DNA of 64,000 nucleotides from Microbacterium oxydans (lineage in GTDB: Bacteria > Actinomycetota > Actinomycetes > Actinomycetales > Microbacteriaceae): assembly GCF_026559675.1 (NCBI RefSeq), contig NZ_CP092891.1:3100001-3164000 (forward strand), read 5' to 3'. The notes beneath the pieces are model-generated. The model was given only the letters and a program-made list of their open reading frames with translations. It did no database searches and had not been told where the DNA came from. Shown here piece by piece: positions 25,455-33,970 of this stretch. Position numbers and translations under genes: made by a program. How positions within the stretch are numbered: position 1 is the stretch's first letter; every line of letters begins with the position of its first letter.

Positions 25455-26771
25455 TCAGCGGGCGCGGGGTGGCGCGCCGAGCGGCACCCGCGCGTTGAGC
25501 ACGACCAGCGCGATGGCTCCCACGGCAGCGATCGCGGCGGGGATCCAGAAGAGCAGAGGCAGTCCCAGCCACGCCGACCCGACGCTGCCGAGGAAACCTC
25601 CGACGGCGGCGTTGATCGCGTAGGCGCTGAGGAACACGCTGGTCGCCATCCCCACCCGCGTCGGGACCAGTCGCTGCGCCACGGTGATCCCGAGCACGCC
25701 GAACGAGGCGATCACGCCCGCCATGAGCAGCTGCCCCACGACGAGCATGACGAGGTGCGGCTCCACCCAGTCCGCCGAGGCGTAGGACACATGGGCGGCG
25801 ACGGCCATCAGGGCGCCGACGAAGAGCACGCGCATCACCCCGAACCGGCTCGCCAGCCGCGCCGCGAACGGCATGAGGAGGAGCTCGATGAGCGGCTGCA
25901 ACCCGATGATCGCGCCGCGGACGCCGGCGTCGACGCGGAGCTCGCCGTCCATGTACAGCGGCAGGTAGGCGAGCTTGACCGTCTCGCCGCACATGATCAG
26001 CACGTAGATGCCGGTGAAGACGAGGAGCGGCAGCATCGACGCGTCGCGCCTGACGGCCGGCTGCGTGGGGGCGACGCCGGGTTCGCCCGCCGCCGTCGCG
26101 TCGTCCGGATGCCGGAGGCGCGTCACGGCCGCACTGCGCTCCGCGAGGGACGGCGCCTTCGCCCCGATCAGAGGCAGGATCGAGATCAGCACGGAGATCC
26201 CGGTCACGAGCAGGAGCGGACGAAGGCCCAGCACGGCGCCGAGCACCGCGCCGATGACCGGGCCGACGATCCATCCGAACGCCATGGCCATCCGCATCAC
26301 CGCGACCACCTCGTTGTCGGCGGGAGTGGGCGTCCGGTTCAGCTCATCGCGCACCGCGGCCTGCAGCTGGGCGGCACCCGCGCCGGCCATGCTGAGGAGC
26401 AGCATGTTGATCGCGAACGGCATCCAGGGCTGCATCGCGAACGCCATCAGCACCCAGCCGAGGAAGCCGGCGAGAGCGCACAGCCGGAACACGAGCAGCC
26501 GCGACCCTGCACGATCGGACAGGGAACCGACGACGTAGCCGGCGATGGGCGCGGTCAGGTTCGTGAGGAAGTACAGCCCCGCCTGCGCGACGGAGAGGTG
26601 CAGCTCGTCGACGAGGAACAGCGTGATCTGCGGAACCGTGATCGAGATCCCGATCCCCGAGATGACCAGGCTGAGGAACGCCCCACGGAGCAGCCGCGAA
26701 CGGAGGATGTACCGCGATGCGGATTCCGGTCGGCCCGCAGCATCGGCGGTTCCTGACTGCTGAGCCGCCAC
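25455..26771 (-). CDS. MFS transporter, sugar-efflux (SetA/SotB-like) type
   Basis: Twelve-helix major facilitator of 438 residues: TVPQITLFLVDELHLSV in helix 1, the loop 2-3 motif GSLSDRAGSR, and PLYMDGELRVDAGVRGAIIGLQPLIELLLMPF fragments in the second half, which resemble sugar-efflux SetA proteins. I chose the GTG at 26771 with AAGGA upstream; the longer frame needs a TTG and adds a non-homologous tail. Substrate unproven. Confidence 0.85.
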   Translation of the reverse strand: MAAQQSGTADAAGRPESASRYILRSRLLRGAFLSLVISGIGISITVPQITLFLVDELHLSVAQAGLYFLTNLTAPIAGYVVGSLSDRAGSRLLVFRLCALAGFLGWVLMAFAMQPWMPFAINMLLLSMAGAGAAQLQAAVRDELNRTPTPADNEVVAVMRMAMAFGWIVGPVIGAVLGAVLGLRPLLLVTGISVLISILPLIGAKAPSLAERSAAVTRLRHPDDATAAGEPGVAPTQPAVRRDASMLPLLVFTGIYVLIMCGETVKLAYLPLYMDGELRVDAGVRGAIIGLQPLIELLLMPFAARLASRFGVMRVLFVGALMAVAAHVSYASADWVEPHLVMLVVGQLLMAGVIASFGVLGITVAQRLVPTRVGMATSVFLSAYAINAAVGGFLGSVGSAWLGLPLLFWIPAAIAAVGAIALVVLNARVPLGAPPRAR

Positions 26772-26873
26772 GCGGAACCGTCCTTGCTTGCCGGGGAGAG
26801 AGGGGGGAACTCCCAATGTATCAAGGTGGCCCGGCAGTGGACTCGCCTGGTCGGGTCTCAGCCGGTGGCGGGA

Positions 26874-26888
26874 CGGGCGAGACGCCCG
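26874..26888. other. Hairpin in the MFS / small-protein divergent region
   Basis: CGGGCG-AGA-CGCCCG is a perfect 6-bp stem with a 3-nt loop, about midway in the 191-bp divergent gap. It could lie in the 5' leader of the MFS gene. No function assigned. Confidence 0.3.
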
Positions 26889-26950
26889 AGCGCGAGCCCC
26901 CTCCGCGCCGTCGCTCCACCCTCTACGACCGGCCCTCGCGACGTCCTTGA

Positions 26951-26956
26951 TACGTT
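26951..26956 (+). promoter_or_regulatory. Candidate -10 box (TACGTT)
   Basis: TACGTT lies 6 nt upstream of the ATG at 26963, the spacing expected for a leaderless transcript. There is no Shine-Dalgarno sequence between it and the ATG, which supports this reading. Confidence 0.4.
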
Positions 26957-26962
26957 CGAGGC

Positions 26963-27265
26963 ATGAACGTGTTCGGTGTGCTCCTGTCCGTAGCCGGCTC
27001 GATCCTCTTCCTGACCGCCCTGGCGATGACGCTGCGTGCGAATGCGACGAGCACGGTGCCGTTCTGGCGCAACCCGGTCGTGACCCCCGTCGGCTCCGTC
27101 GCGATGCGTTCGATCGGCGCGGGTTTCCTGGTCTTCGGAGCCGTGATGCTCACCGCTGAGGGCTGGTGGTGGCCGGTGCTGATCGTGCTCGCCGTTCCGG
27201 GGATCGCGTTCGTGGCGCTCGCCCTGCACAACCGGCGAGTCGCACTCCGGGACCGCAGCGCCTGA
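26963..27265 (+). CDS. Small membrane protein (three helices)
   Basis: Protein of 100 residues with three hydrophobic segments (about 3-23, 48-66 and 70-88) and a basic C-terminus (HNRRVALRDRSA). No family recognised. There is no ribosome binding site, but a -10 box stands 6 nt before the ATG, so it may be leaderless. Confidence 0.7.
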   Translation: MNVFGVLLSVAGSILFLTALAMTLRANATSTVPFWRNPVVTPVGSVAMRSIGAGFLVFGAVMLTAEGWWWPVLIVLAVPGIAFVALALHNRRVALRDRSA

Positions 27266-27304
27266 CAGCCCGACGGTCGCGGCCTCCGCCGGAGAGCGGG
27301 AGAC

Positions 27305-28804
27305 TCAGGAGCTGCCGACCGTGGACTCCAGCTTCGCCATGACCTGGTTGATCGTGAACGACGCCGACTTCTGCCGCGCCGGGAACTCCGCCAGCGTGCC
27401 GAGCATCCTTCCGACGTAGGCCTGCGCGGGCACGAACAGGAAGACGTGGTCGAGCACCCAGTCCCAATAGGTGTTCGACGTGATGTCGGCCCTCTCGAAC
27501 GGATCCGTGCGCAGGTTGAAGAGCTTCGGGAACCGCAGCTCGATGTAGGGCTCCTGCCAGACCTGCAGGGTTCCGGCCGCACGCTGCTCCAGGAACACGA
27601 GCTTCCAGTTGTCGAAGCGCAGGGCCGTGAGGTCGCCGTCGTCCGAGACGTAGAAGAAGTGCCGACGCGGACTCTGCTCGACGGCACCCGTGATGTAGTC
27701 GAGCTGGTCGTGTCCGTCGAGATGCACTTTGTACTCGGTGCCGTGCAGCTCGGCACCGGAGGCCAGACGCTCGGCGATGTCGTCGTCGCCCACCGCGGCC
27801 AGCAGCGTGACGAACCAATCGTTGTGACTCACGATCCCGTTGAGCGTGGTCCCCGCCGGGATGCGCCCGGGCCAGCGGACCATCGCGGGCACTCGGTACG
27901 CGCCCTCCCAATTGGAGTTCTTCTCATTTCGGAACGGGGTCATGCCGGCATCCGGCCAGCTGTTCATGTGCGGCCCGTTGTCGGTGGAGTACATGACGAT
28001 GGTGTTCTCGGCCAGTCCGAGCTCGTCGAGCAGATCGAGCAGACTCCCGACGACGTCGTCGTGGTCGAGCATCGTGTCGTGGTACTCCGACTGCCAGCGC
28101 CCGGCCCGCCCCTTGCTCTCCTCTTTCGAGTGGGTGCGGAAGTGCATGTGCGTCGAGTTGAACCAGACGAAGAAGGGGGTGTCGTCGGCCGCCTGCGTAC
28201 GGATGAAGTCCGCCGCCGCATCGCGGAACTCCTCGTCGACGGTCTCCATCCGCTTCTTGGTCAGAGCACCGGTGTCCTCGATCCGCTGCGTGCCGTCGTC
28301 GTTCGCCCAGGAGTGGATGACGCCGCGGGGACGGAACTTCTCGCTGAACCCGGGGAACTCCTCATCGGTGGGGTAGTCCGGGTGCTCGGGTTCCTCCTCC
28401 GCGTTGAGGTGGTACAGGTTCCCGAAGAACTCGTCGAAGCCGTGGGCGGTCGGCAGATGCTCGTCGCGGTCGCCGAGGTGGTTCTTGCCGAACTGCCCGG
28501 TCGCGTAGCCGTGGTGCTTGAGCGCATCGGCGATCGTGGGGTCCTCGGGCTGGAGCCCCAGCTTCGCGCCGGGCATGCCCACCTTGGTGAGCCCCGTCCG
28601 GTACGGGTTCTGGCCGGTGATGAAGGCCGCGCGCCCCGCGGTGCAGCTCTGCTCGCCGTAATAGTCGGTGAACTTCACGCCCTCGTCGGCGATCCGGTCG
28701 ATGTTCGGCGTCCGATAGCCCATGAGGCCGTCGGAGTACGTGCTGAGGTTCGCGATGCCGATGTCGTCGCCCCAGATGATGAGGATGTTGGGCTTCTCGG
28801 ACAT
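27305..28804 (-). CDS. Type I arylsulfatase
   Basis: Sulfatase of 499 residues. The metal motif is IIWGDDIGIANL (Asp13, Asp14) and the formylglycine site is CTAGRAAFITGQ with Cys54, a CxAxR variant of the usual CxPxR that FGE can still modify. GKNHLGD, STDNGPHMNSWPD and VRWPGRIP are further family motifs. The start at 28804 follows AAGGAG. No signal peptide, so probably cytoplasmic. The upstream gene on the same strand (88-bp gap) encodes the activating enzyme, so the two form a functional pair. Confidence 0.94.
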   Translation of the reverse strand: MSEKPNILIIWGDDIGIANLSTYSDGLMGYRTPNIDRIADEGVKFTDYYGEQSCTAGRAAFITGQNPYRTGLTKVGMPGAKLGLQPEDPTIADALKHHGYATGQFGKNHLGDRDEHLPTAHGFDEFFGNLYHLNAEEEPEHPDYPTDEEFPGFSEKFRPRGVIHSWANDDGTQRIEDTGALTKKRMETVDEEFRDAAADFIRTQAADDTPFFVWFNSTHMHFRTHSKEESKGRAGRWQSEYHDTMLDHDDVVGSLLDLLDELGLAENTIVMYSTDNGPHMNSWPDAGMTPFRNEKNSNWEGAYRVPAMVRWPGRIPAGTTLNGIVSHNDWFVTLLAAVGDDDIAERLASGAELHGTEYKVHLDGHDQLDYITGAVEQSPRRHFFYVSDDGDLTALRFDNWKLVFLEQRAAGTLQVWQEPYIELRFPKLFNLRTDPFERADITSNTYWDWVLDHVFLFVPAQAYVGRMLGTLAEFPARQKSASFTINQVMAKLESTVGSS

Positions 28805-28891
28805 ACCGACTCCTTGCTTCGACGCGTGAGACGGGGGCGATCGCCCTCGGTCGAAGCCAAGCACTCCCTCACGGGTGCGCCCAGGGGCACC

Positions 28892-29803
28892 TCACTCGGA
28901 ACGGGTGAGGCGGAATCCGATGTGCGACATGCCCGTATCCTCGGCCTGCGGCGAGCGCGCGGCCGGTCGGAAGCGCAGGCAGTAGTCCGGCGAGCACAGG
29001 TGCGAGCCGCCCTTGAGAACGCGACGCGGGATGTCCGGGAACCCCTCCTGGGCGCTGGCGGCGGCGAGGAGGTTCGTCCGCTTGCCCGCGTCGACCGGGG
29101 TGTCCGAGAGACGGATGTGCCGCGGCGTGTAGAAGTCGGTCGTCCACTCCCACACGTTCGCGATCATGTCGTACAGGCCGTAGCCGTTGGGCGGGTAGGA
29201 GCCGACGGGAGCCGTGCCGCCCAGGCCCTGGTTGTCGTAGGGGAAGCGCCCCAGCCAGGAGTTCGCCTGGGCGACGCCGTCCGGGTAGGGCTCGTCGCCC
29301 CACGCGAACGGTGCGCCCTCCATTCCCCCGCGCGCGGCGTACTCGTGCTCGGCTTCGGTGGGCAGCCGCATCCCTACCCAGTCCGCGTAGGCGACGGCGT
29401 CTTCGAAGGCGATATGCACGACCGGATGCCGCAGCCGATCGTCGATCGTCGAGTCGGGTCCGAACGGACGACGCCAGTACGCTCCGGGCTGCCATCGCCA
29501 CCAGTTGCGCCAGTCGCCCAGGTCGGTGGGGCCGGCGGTGGGGGTGAACACCATCGCTCCCGGAACGAGGTCGGCAGGATCGGCGCCGGGGAAGGCCGCG
29601 GGGTCGAGCTGACGCTCGGCGACCGTCACATACCCGGTCGCGTCGACGAACTCGGCGTACTGCTCGTTCGTCACCTCGTAGCGGTCGATGAAGAAGGAGG
29701 CGACCTCCCGCTCGTGCACGGGCCGCTCATCGGGGTAGAAGTCGTCCGACCCCATCAGGAACCTTCCCCCGGGGATGAGGACCATGTCGCGAGAGTTCGT
29801 CAC
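28892..29803 (-). CDS. Formylglycine-generating enzyme (SUMF1/FGE)
   Basis: Sulfatase-activating enzyme of 303 residues that oxidises the target Cys of sulfatases to formylglycine with Cu(I) and O2. The N-terminal MVLIPGGRFLMGSDDFYPDE, VTNEQYAEFV, RLPTEAEHEYAARGG and GNVWEW-like ANVWEWTTDF are family motifs. The two active-site cysteines are seen in GGSHLCSPDYC (Cys270 and Cys275). The GTG at 29803 adds six residues before MVLIPGG; the ATG at 29785 is the alternative. It probably activates the sulfatase encoded next and perhaps the one at 9558. Confidence 0.94.
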   Translation of the reverse strand: MTNSRDMVLIPGGRFLMGSDDFYPDERPVHEREVASFFIDRYEVTNEQYAEFVDATGYVTVAERQLDPAAFPGADPADLVPGAMVFTPTAGPTDLGDWRNWWRWQPGAYWRRPFGPDSTIDDRLRHPVVHIAFEDAVAYADWVGMRLPTEAEHEYAARGGMEGAPFAWGDEPYPDGVAQANSWLGRFPYDNQGLGGTAPVGSYPPNGYGLYDMIANVWEWTTDFYTPRHIRLSDTPVDAGKRTNLLAAASAQEGFPDIPRRVLKGGSHLCSPDYCLRFRPAARSPQAEDTGMSHIGFRLTRSE

Positions 29804-29863
29804 GGGACTCAGCGTAGTGTCGGGGTTTCCCGCCGGGTGGGCTGATCTGAGAAGATCATCCGC

Positions 29864-30169
29864 ATGATCACCGTTCACCTGCGCTACGAGATCGACCCCG
29901 ACAAGCTCGACGAGTTCACCGAGTACGGACGGACCTGGATCCGGCTGGTGGAGAAGCTGGGCGGCGACCACCACGGCTACTTCATGCCGAGCGAGGGCGA
30001 CAGCGACGAGGCGTTCGCCCTGTTCACGTTCCCCTCCCTGGCCGAATACGAGGCCTACCGGACGACGTCGCGCACCGACCCCGAATGCATCGCCGCGTTC
30101 GAGTTCGCGCGCACGACGAAGTGCATCCGTCGCTACGAGCGCCGCTTCCTCACCCCGGTCTTCGAGTAG
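29864..30169 (+). CDS. NIPSNAP-family protein
   Basis: Protein of 101 residues with the ferredoxin-like dimeric alpha/beta-barrel pattern of NIPSNAP proteins: MITVHLRYEIDPDKLDEFTEY, HGYFMPSEGD and a late FLTPVF. Function in bacteria is unclear. It is divergent from the FGE gene and faces the ALDH gene across a strong hairpin. Confidence 0.8.
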   Translation: MITVHLRYEIDPDKLDEFTEYGRTWIRLVEKLGGDHHGYFMPSEGDSDEAFALFTFPSLAEYEAYRTTSRTDPECIAAFEFARTTKCIRRYERRFLTPVFE

Positions 30170-30183
30170 CGGGAGCCCGGCGT

Positions 30184-30218
30184 CGGTCGGCCGGTGCGTC
30201 GCTCGCACGGGCCGACCG
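30184..30218. terminator. Bidirectional terminator hairpin
   Basis: Arms 30184-30198 and 30204-30218 pair over 15 bp with one mismatch around the loop TCGCT. It lies between the convergent NIPSNAP and aldehyde dehydrogenase genes, 15 bp past the former's stop and 13 bp past the latter's. Confidence 0.8.
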
Positions 30219-30230
30219 CGCGGTCTCCGC

Positions 30231-31643
30231 CTATGCGGTCTGCACCCAGATCGTCTTCTCGCGGCTCCACTGGGCGAACGCCTGCAGCGACTTCTCCACC
30301 CCGCCGAAGCCCGATTGACGCCATCCGCCGAATGGCACCGTCATGTCGCCCTCGCTGTAGGCGCCGACCGAGACGAGACCCGCACGGATGCCGCTGGCGA
30401 GTGCGAGCGCGTCCTCCAGGTCCCTGGTCCACACCGAGGCGGCCAGCCCGTAGTCGACGGCGTTGGCGAGGGCGATGGCCTCGTCCCGCGCGGCGAAGCG
30501 CTGCACCGTGACCACCGGCCCGAAGATCTCCGTCCGCAGGATCGCGGCGTCATCCGGAAGGTCTGTCAGCACGGTCGGGGCGATGTACCGTCCACCCGAC
30601 CCCACGGCGACCTCGACGCCCCCGGTCGCGAGGCGGGCACCCGCGGCGACCGCCTCGTCGATCGCGCGCAGGATGCGGGTCGCCGCGACGTCGTCGATCA
30701 CCGGGCCGATCTGCGTGGCCTCGTCGGCCGGTGACCCGATCCGCAATGCCGAGGCGGCGGCGCTCAGCCGCTCGACGACGTCGTCATGGATCGACTCGTG
30801 CACGAGGATCCGCGAACCCGCCGTGCAGTTCTGCCCCGCCGTGAGGAACGCCGCCTCCACGAGCCCCTCGATCAGCCGGTCGCCGAAGGAGAGCGCATCG
30901 GCCATCAGCACCTGCGGGCTCTTCCCGCCCAGCTCGAGGCTGACCCGCTTGAGGTTCGTGGCCGCGGACGCGGCGAGGATCTTCCGTCCGGTCGCCGTCG
31001 ATCCGGTGAACGAGATCGCCTCCACGATCGGATCCGCGGCGAGCGCCGCCCCGGTCTCCGCCCCGGTACCGGGAAGCACACGCAGCACGCCGCGGGGGAG
31101 GCCGGCCTCCTCGGCGAGCCCGGCGAGATGAAGCGTCGAGCGGGGCGTCGCGTCGGCCGGTTTCAGGATCAGCGCGTTCCCGGCGGCGAGCGCCGGACCG
31201 ATCTTCCAGCACGCCATCGCGAGGGGATAGTTCCACGGCAGGATCGCCGCCACCACGCCGTACGGCTCGCGCTCGGTGAAGGCCAGGACGTCGGCGGCGG
31301 TCGTCGAGACCCGGCCGTACTGCTTGTCGAGCGCCTCCGCGAACCAGCGGATGGACTCGATCGCGCCGGGCACGTCGTTGTCGCGGCACTCCGTGATCGG
31401 CTTGCCCGCATCCTCGCTGTCGAGACGGGCCAGCGTCTCGGCGTCGCGCTGCATCAGCTCGGCCAGGCGCAGCAGCGCGGCGGCGCGCTCCCGCGGCGAC
31501 GCACCCGACCAGACGCCGGAGCGATGCACCTCGAGCGCATCCGCGGTGTGGCGGGCGACCTCGGCGGCCGTGGTCACCGGCATCCGGGCGATCTCGGTGC
31601 CGTCGCCGGGGTTGCGGATGATCACGGTGTCGGTGTTCGTCAC
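30231..31643 (-). CDS. Aldehyde dehydrogenase
   Basis: NAD(P)-dependent ALDH of 470 residues. The catalytic Cys is in AGQNCTAGSRI and the general-base Glu in LELGGKSPQ; ILPWNYPLAMACWKIGPALAAGN is a typical NAD-site region. The GTG start overlaps the stop of the upstream SDR gene (GTGA), so it is the last gene of the monooxygenase-SDR-ALDH operon. Order and type fit oxidation of an aldehyde released from a ketone or alcohol substrate. Confidence 0.93.
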   Translation of the reverse strand: MTNTDTVIIRNPGDGTEIARMPVTTAAEVARHTADALEVHRSGVWSGASPRERAAALLRLAELMQRDAETLARLDSEDAGKPITECRDNDVPGAIESIRWFAEALDKQYGRVSTTAADVLAFTEREPYGVVAAILPWNYPLAMACWKIGPALAAGNALILKPADATPRSTLHLAGLAEEAGLPRGVLRVLPGTGAETGAALAADPIVEAISFTGSTATGRKILAASAATNLKRVSLELGGKSPQVLMADALSFGDRLIEGLVEAAFLTAGQNCTAGSRILVHESIHDDVVERLSAAASALRIGSPADEATQIGPVIDDVAATRILRAIDEAVAAGARLATGGVEVAVGSGGRYIAPTVLTDLPDDAAILRTEIFGPVVTVQRFAARDEAIALANAVDYGLAASVWTRDLEDALALASGIRAGLVSVGAYSEGDMTVPFGGWRQSGFGGVEKSLQAFAQWSREKTIWVQTA

Positions 31644-32515
31644 GGGGTCTCCACCAGTTCGGGCACGCCGTCGCGGCGCACGATGTGTCCTGCATCCTCC
31701 AGCTGACGCAGGTAGGTCGCCAGGCCCCGCTCGCCGCGTCGACGGAACAGCGCCATCAGCCGGGGCAGGGCGTTGGGGAACAGCATCGCGACGCGCAGCA
31801 GCACGGATTCGCCGCGGCGCGGGTAGACCTCCAGCCGCGGGCGATCCAGCAGGGAGACCAGGGCGCGGGCCACCGCGTCCGGCGGCTGCGGAGGATCCTG
31901 GAACTGCAGGGAGTTGCCGCCGTCGATGGCCTCCTGCCGCAGCATCCGGGTATCCGTCGCCGACGGCATCACCGACCCCGCGATGATGCCGCGGGCACGC
32001 AGGTCGAGGCCGATCGACAGCATCGCGCCGCGGAGTCCGAACTTGCTCGCGGTGTAGATCGGCGTCTCCCCCAGCGGGAAGATCCCGCCCAGCGACACGG
32101 TGGTCGCCACCCGGGGGTCGTCGGACCGATGCAGCAGCGGCACCGCCAGGCGGGTGAGCACGAGGGGCGAGACCATGTTCACCTCGATCTCCTGCCGGAT
32201 GCTGTCGACGCTGCGCTGATCGAACCGCTCCGAGTTCGTCATGCCGATGTTGTTGACCAGCACGTCGATGCGACCGTGGACGCGTCCGATGTCGTCGACC
32301 AGGGCGCGCACCGCGCTCTCGTCGGTCAGGTCGCAGAGGTGCGTGCTGTGTCCAGCCCCCGGCAGCAGGTCGACCGCCGCCTGCAGGGCACCCTCGCGCC
32401 GGTCCACGAGCGCGAGCACGGCCCCGGCCGCGGCCGCCCGCGCACTGAACGCGCGGGCGATGTCACCGGCCCCGCCCGTGACGACGATCACCGTGCCGCG
32501 GAAGTCGAAGCTCAT
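31640..32515 (-). CDS. Short-chain dehydrogenase/reductase
   Basis: SDR of 291 residues: cofactor motif VTGGAGDIARAF (TGxxxxIxxA type), VNNIGMTN in place of NNAG, catalytic Tyr-Lys in YTASKFGLRG. An extra C-terminal helical part (about residues 230-291) is longer than classical SDRs. It overlaps the monooxygenase stop (ATGA) and the ALDH start, so all three are co-translated. It likely oxidises an alcohol to the ketone or aldehyde used by its neighbours. Confidence 0.9.
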   Translation of the reverse strand: MSFDFRGTVIVVTGGAGDIARAFSARAAAAGAVLALVDRREGALQAAVDLLPGAGHSTHLCDLTDESAVRALVDDIGRVHGRIDVLVNNIGMTNSERFDQRSVDSIRQEIEVNMVSPLVLTRLAVPLLHRSDDPRVATTVSLGGIFPLGETPIYTASKFGLRGAMLSIGLDLRARGIIAGSVMPSATDTRMLRQEAIDGGNSLQFQDPPQPPDAVARALVSLLDRPRLEVYPRRGESVLLRVAMLFPNALPRLMALFRRRGERGLATYLRQLEDAGHIVRRDGVPELVETP

Positions 32516-33849
32516 GCGCGCACCGCCGTGCGATCGCCGACCGGGGTTCCGGAGAACGGCGGTGACTGCAGCGGCCATCCCAGCTCGCGCGACAGTGTGC
32601 GCAGGTACTTCGCATAGGCGTCGGAGTCCACGTAGCCGCGGTGCCGGGGTGAGGAGTCGAAGCGCAGACCGTTCGACATGTCGGGGTGATCCGCGCGGAT
32701 CCGCTCCTGGAACCGACGGGCCGCCCCGCTGCCGGTCGCACTGTCCGCCAGGAACGCCGCGATCAGGTGCGCCTGCTGGTCGAACAGCTGATAGGCGCCG
32801 CTGTTGGTCTCGATGAAGCCCACTCCGAAGAGTCCCGCATGCTCCCGCGAGGCGAAGTTCAGGTACAGATCGGGGTGCTGTTCGTCGCCGAAGTACTCCT
32901 GCGCGACGGGGACGCGGTGCCGGTAGCCGGTCGCGAGGAGGATGAGGTCGAACTCGTCGGACGTGCCGTCGGTGAAGGTGACCGTGCGGCCGGCGGTGTC
33001 GCGGATGCCGGGTCGGGCGGTGATGTCGCCGTGCTGCAGGTAGTGCATGAGCTGGGAGTTGAGCACCGGGTGCGTCTCGAACAGCTTGTGGTCGGGCTTC
33101 TGCAGGCCGAGGCGTGTCGGGTCGCCCACGAGCAGACGCAGCAGCGGCTGCAGCACGGCCCGCTCGAGGCGCTTGGGCAGGAACGAGCCCTTCCCGCCCA
33201 CGATGTCGCTCGGAACCCCGAACACGTGCTTCGGGATGAACCAGTAGCCGCGCCGCATGCTGATGCTCGCGGACTCCGCGGTGCGCGCGGCGTCGCAGGC
33301 GATGTCGCACGCGGAGTTGCCCCCGCCGACGATCAGCACGCGCTTGCCCGCGAACTCGGATGCCGACCGGAAGCTCTGGCTGTGTCGGACCTCGCCGTCG
33401 AAGGTGCCCGGCACCTCGGGGATGTTCGGATGCCACTGCGCGCCGGTGCAGACGATCACGCTCTGATGCAGGGACTCCTCCCCCGCCGCCGTGGTGACGC
33501 GCCAGAGCGCTCCGTCCCGGGCGATGTCGGTCACCTCGCTGTCGAAGCGGATGCGTGCCGTGAGCCCGTAGGCGTCGGCGAAGGCCCGCAGGTAGTGCAG
33601 GATCTGGGCGTGGCCGGGATAGTCGGGATAGTCGTCGGGCATCGGGTACCCGCTGAATCCCGAGACGGTCCGGCTGGAGATGAAGTGCGCCGAGTCGTAC
33701 ATCGGCCCGCCCGGGTTGTCGATGTCCCACGCTCCGCCGGCGCCGCTGTGTCGTTCGAGATGCACGTAGTCGAGACCGCGCTCGGTGAGGGCACGGGCGA
33801 CGGCGAGACCGGCGGGGCCGGCGCCGATGATGCAGATGGGCGAGGACAT
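32512..33849 (-). CDS. Flavin-containing monooxygenase (FMO-like)
   Basis: FAD/NADPH monooxygenase of 445 residues. The FAD motif is IIGAGPAGLAVARAL, the fingerprint FDGEVRHSQSFR matches the FMO pattern FxGxxxHxxx[FY][KR], and the NADPH motif is VLIVGGGNSACDIA. The second half carries LLATGYRH. The start at 33849 follows GAAGGAG. It is the first gene of an operon with an SDR and an ALDH, beside an AraC regulator and an esterase, which suggests breakdown of a ketone, terpene or alicyclic compound. Heteroatom oxidation is the alternative. Confidence 0.92.
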   Translation of the reverse strand: MSSPICIIGAGPAGLAVARALTERGLDYVHLERHSGAGGAWDIDNPGGPMYDSAHFISSRTVSGFSGYPMPDDYPDYPGHAQILHYLRAFADAYGLTARIRFDSEVTDIARDGALWRVTTAAGEESLHQSVIVCTGAQWHPNIPEVPGTFDGEVRHSQSFRSASEFAGKRVLIVGGGNSACDIACDAARTAESASISMRRGYWFIPKHVFGVPSDIVGGKGSFLPKRLERAVLQPLLRLLVGDPTRLGLQKPDHKLFETHPVLNSQLMHYLQHGDITARPGIRDTAGRTVTFTDGTSDEFDLILLATGYRHRVPVAQEYFGDEQHPDLYLNFASREHAGLFGVGFIETNSGAYQLFDQQAHLIAAFLADSATGSGAARRFQERIRADHPDMSNGLRFDSSPRHRGYVDSDAYAKYLRTLSRELGWPLQSPPFSGTPVGDRTAVRA

Positions 33850-33970
33850 CGCAGACTCCTTCGTAGGCGGGCGATCCGTCGGATGGTGCGGCGGATTCCG
33901 TGAGCCTACGATTCGGGTGCGGTGCGGCACGGGCCCGGAGAGCCAGCTCACCGGACCCCAGCGGCCATCG

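Noticed and set aside
32512..33849. Classification as a Baeyer-Villiger monooxygenase
   Set aside because: The fingerprint reads FxGxxxHxxxFR, the FMO form, not the HxxxW form of Baeyer-Villiger enzymes.
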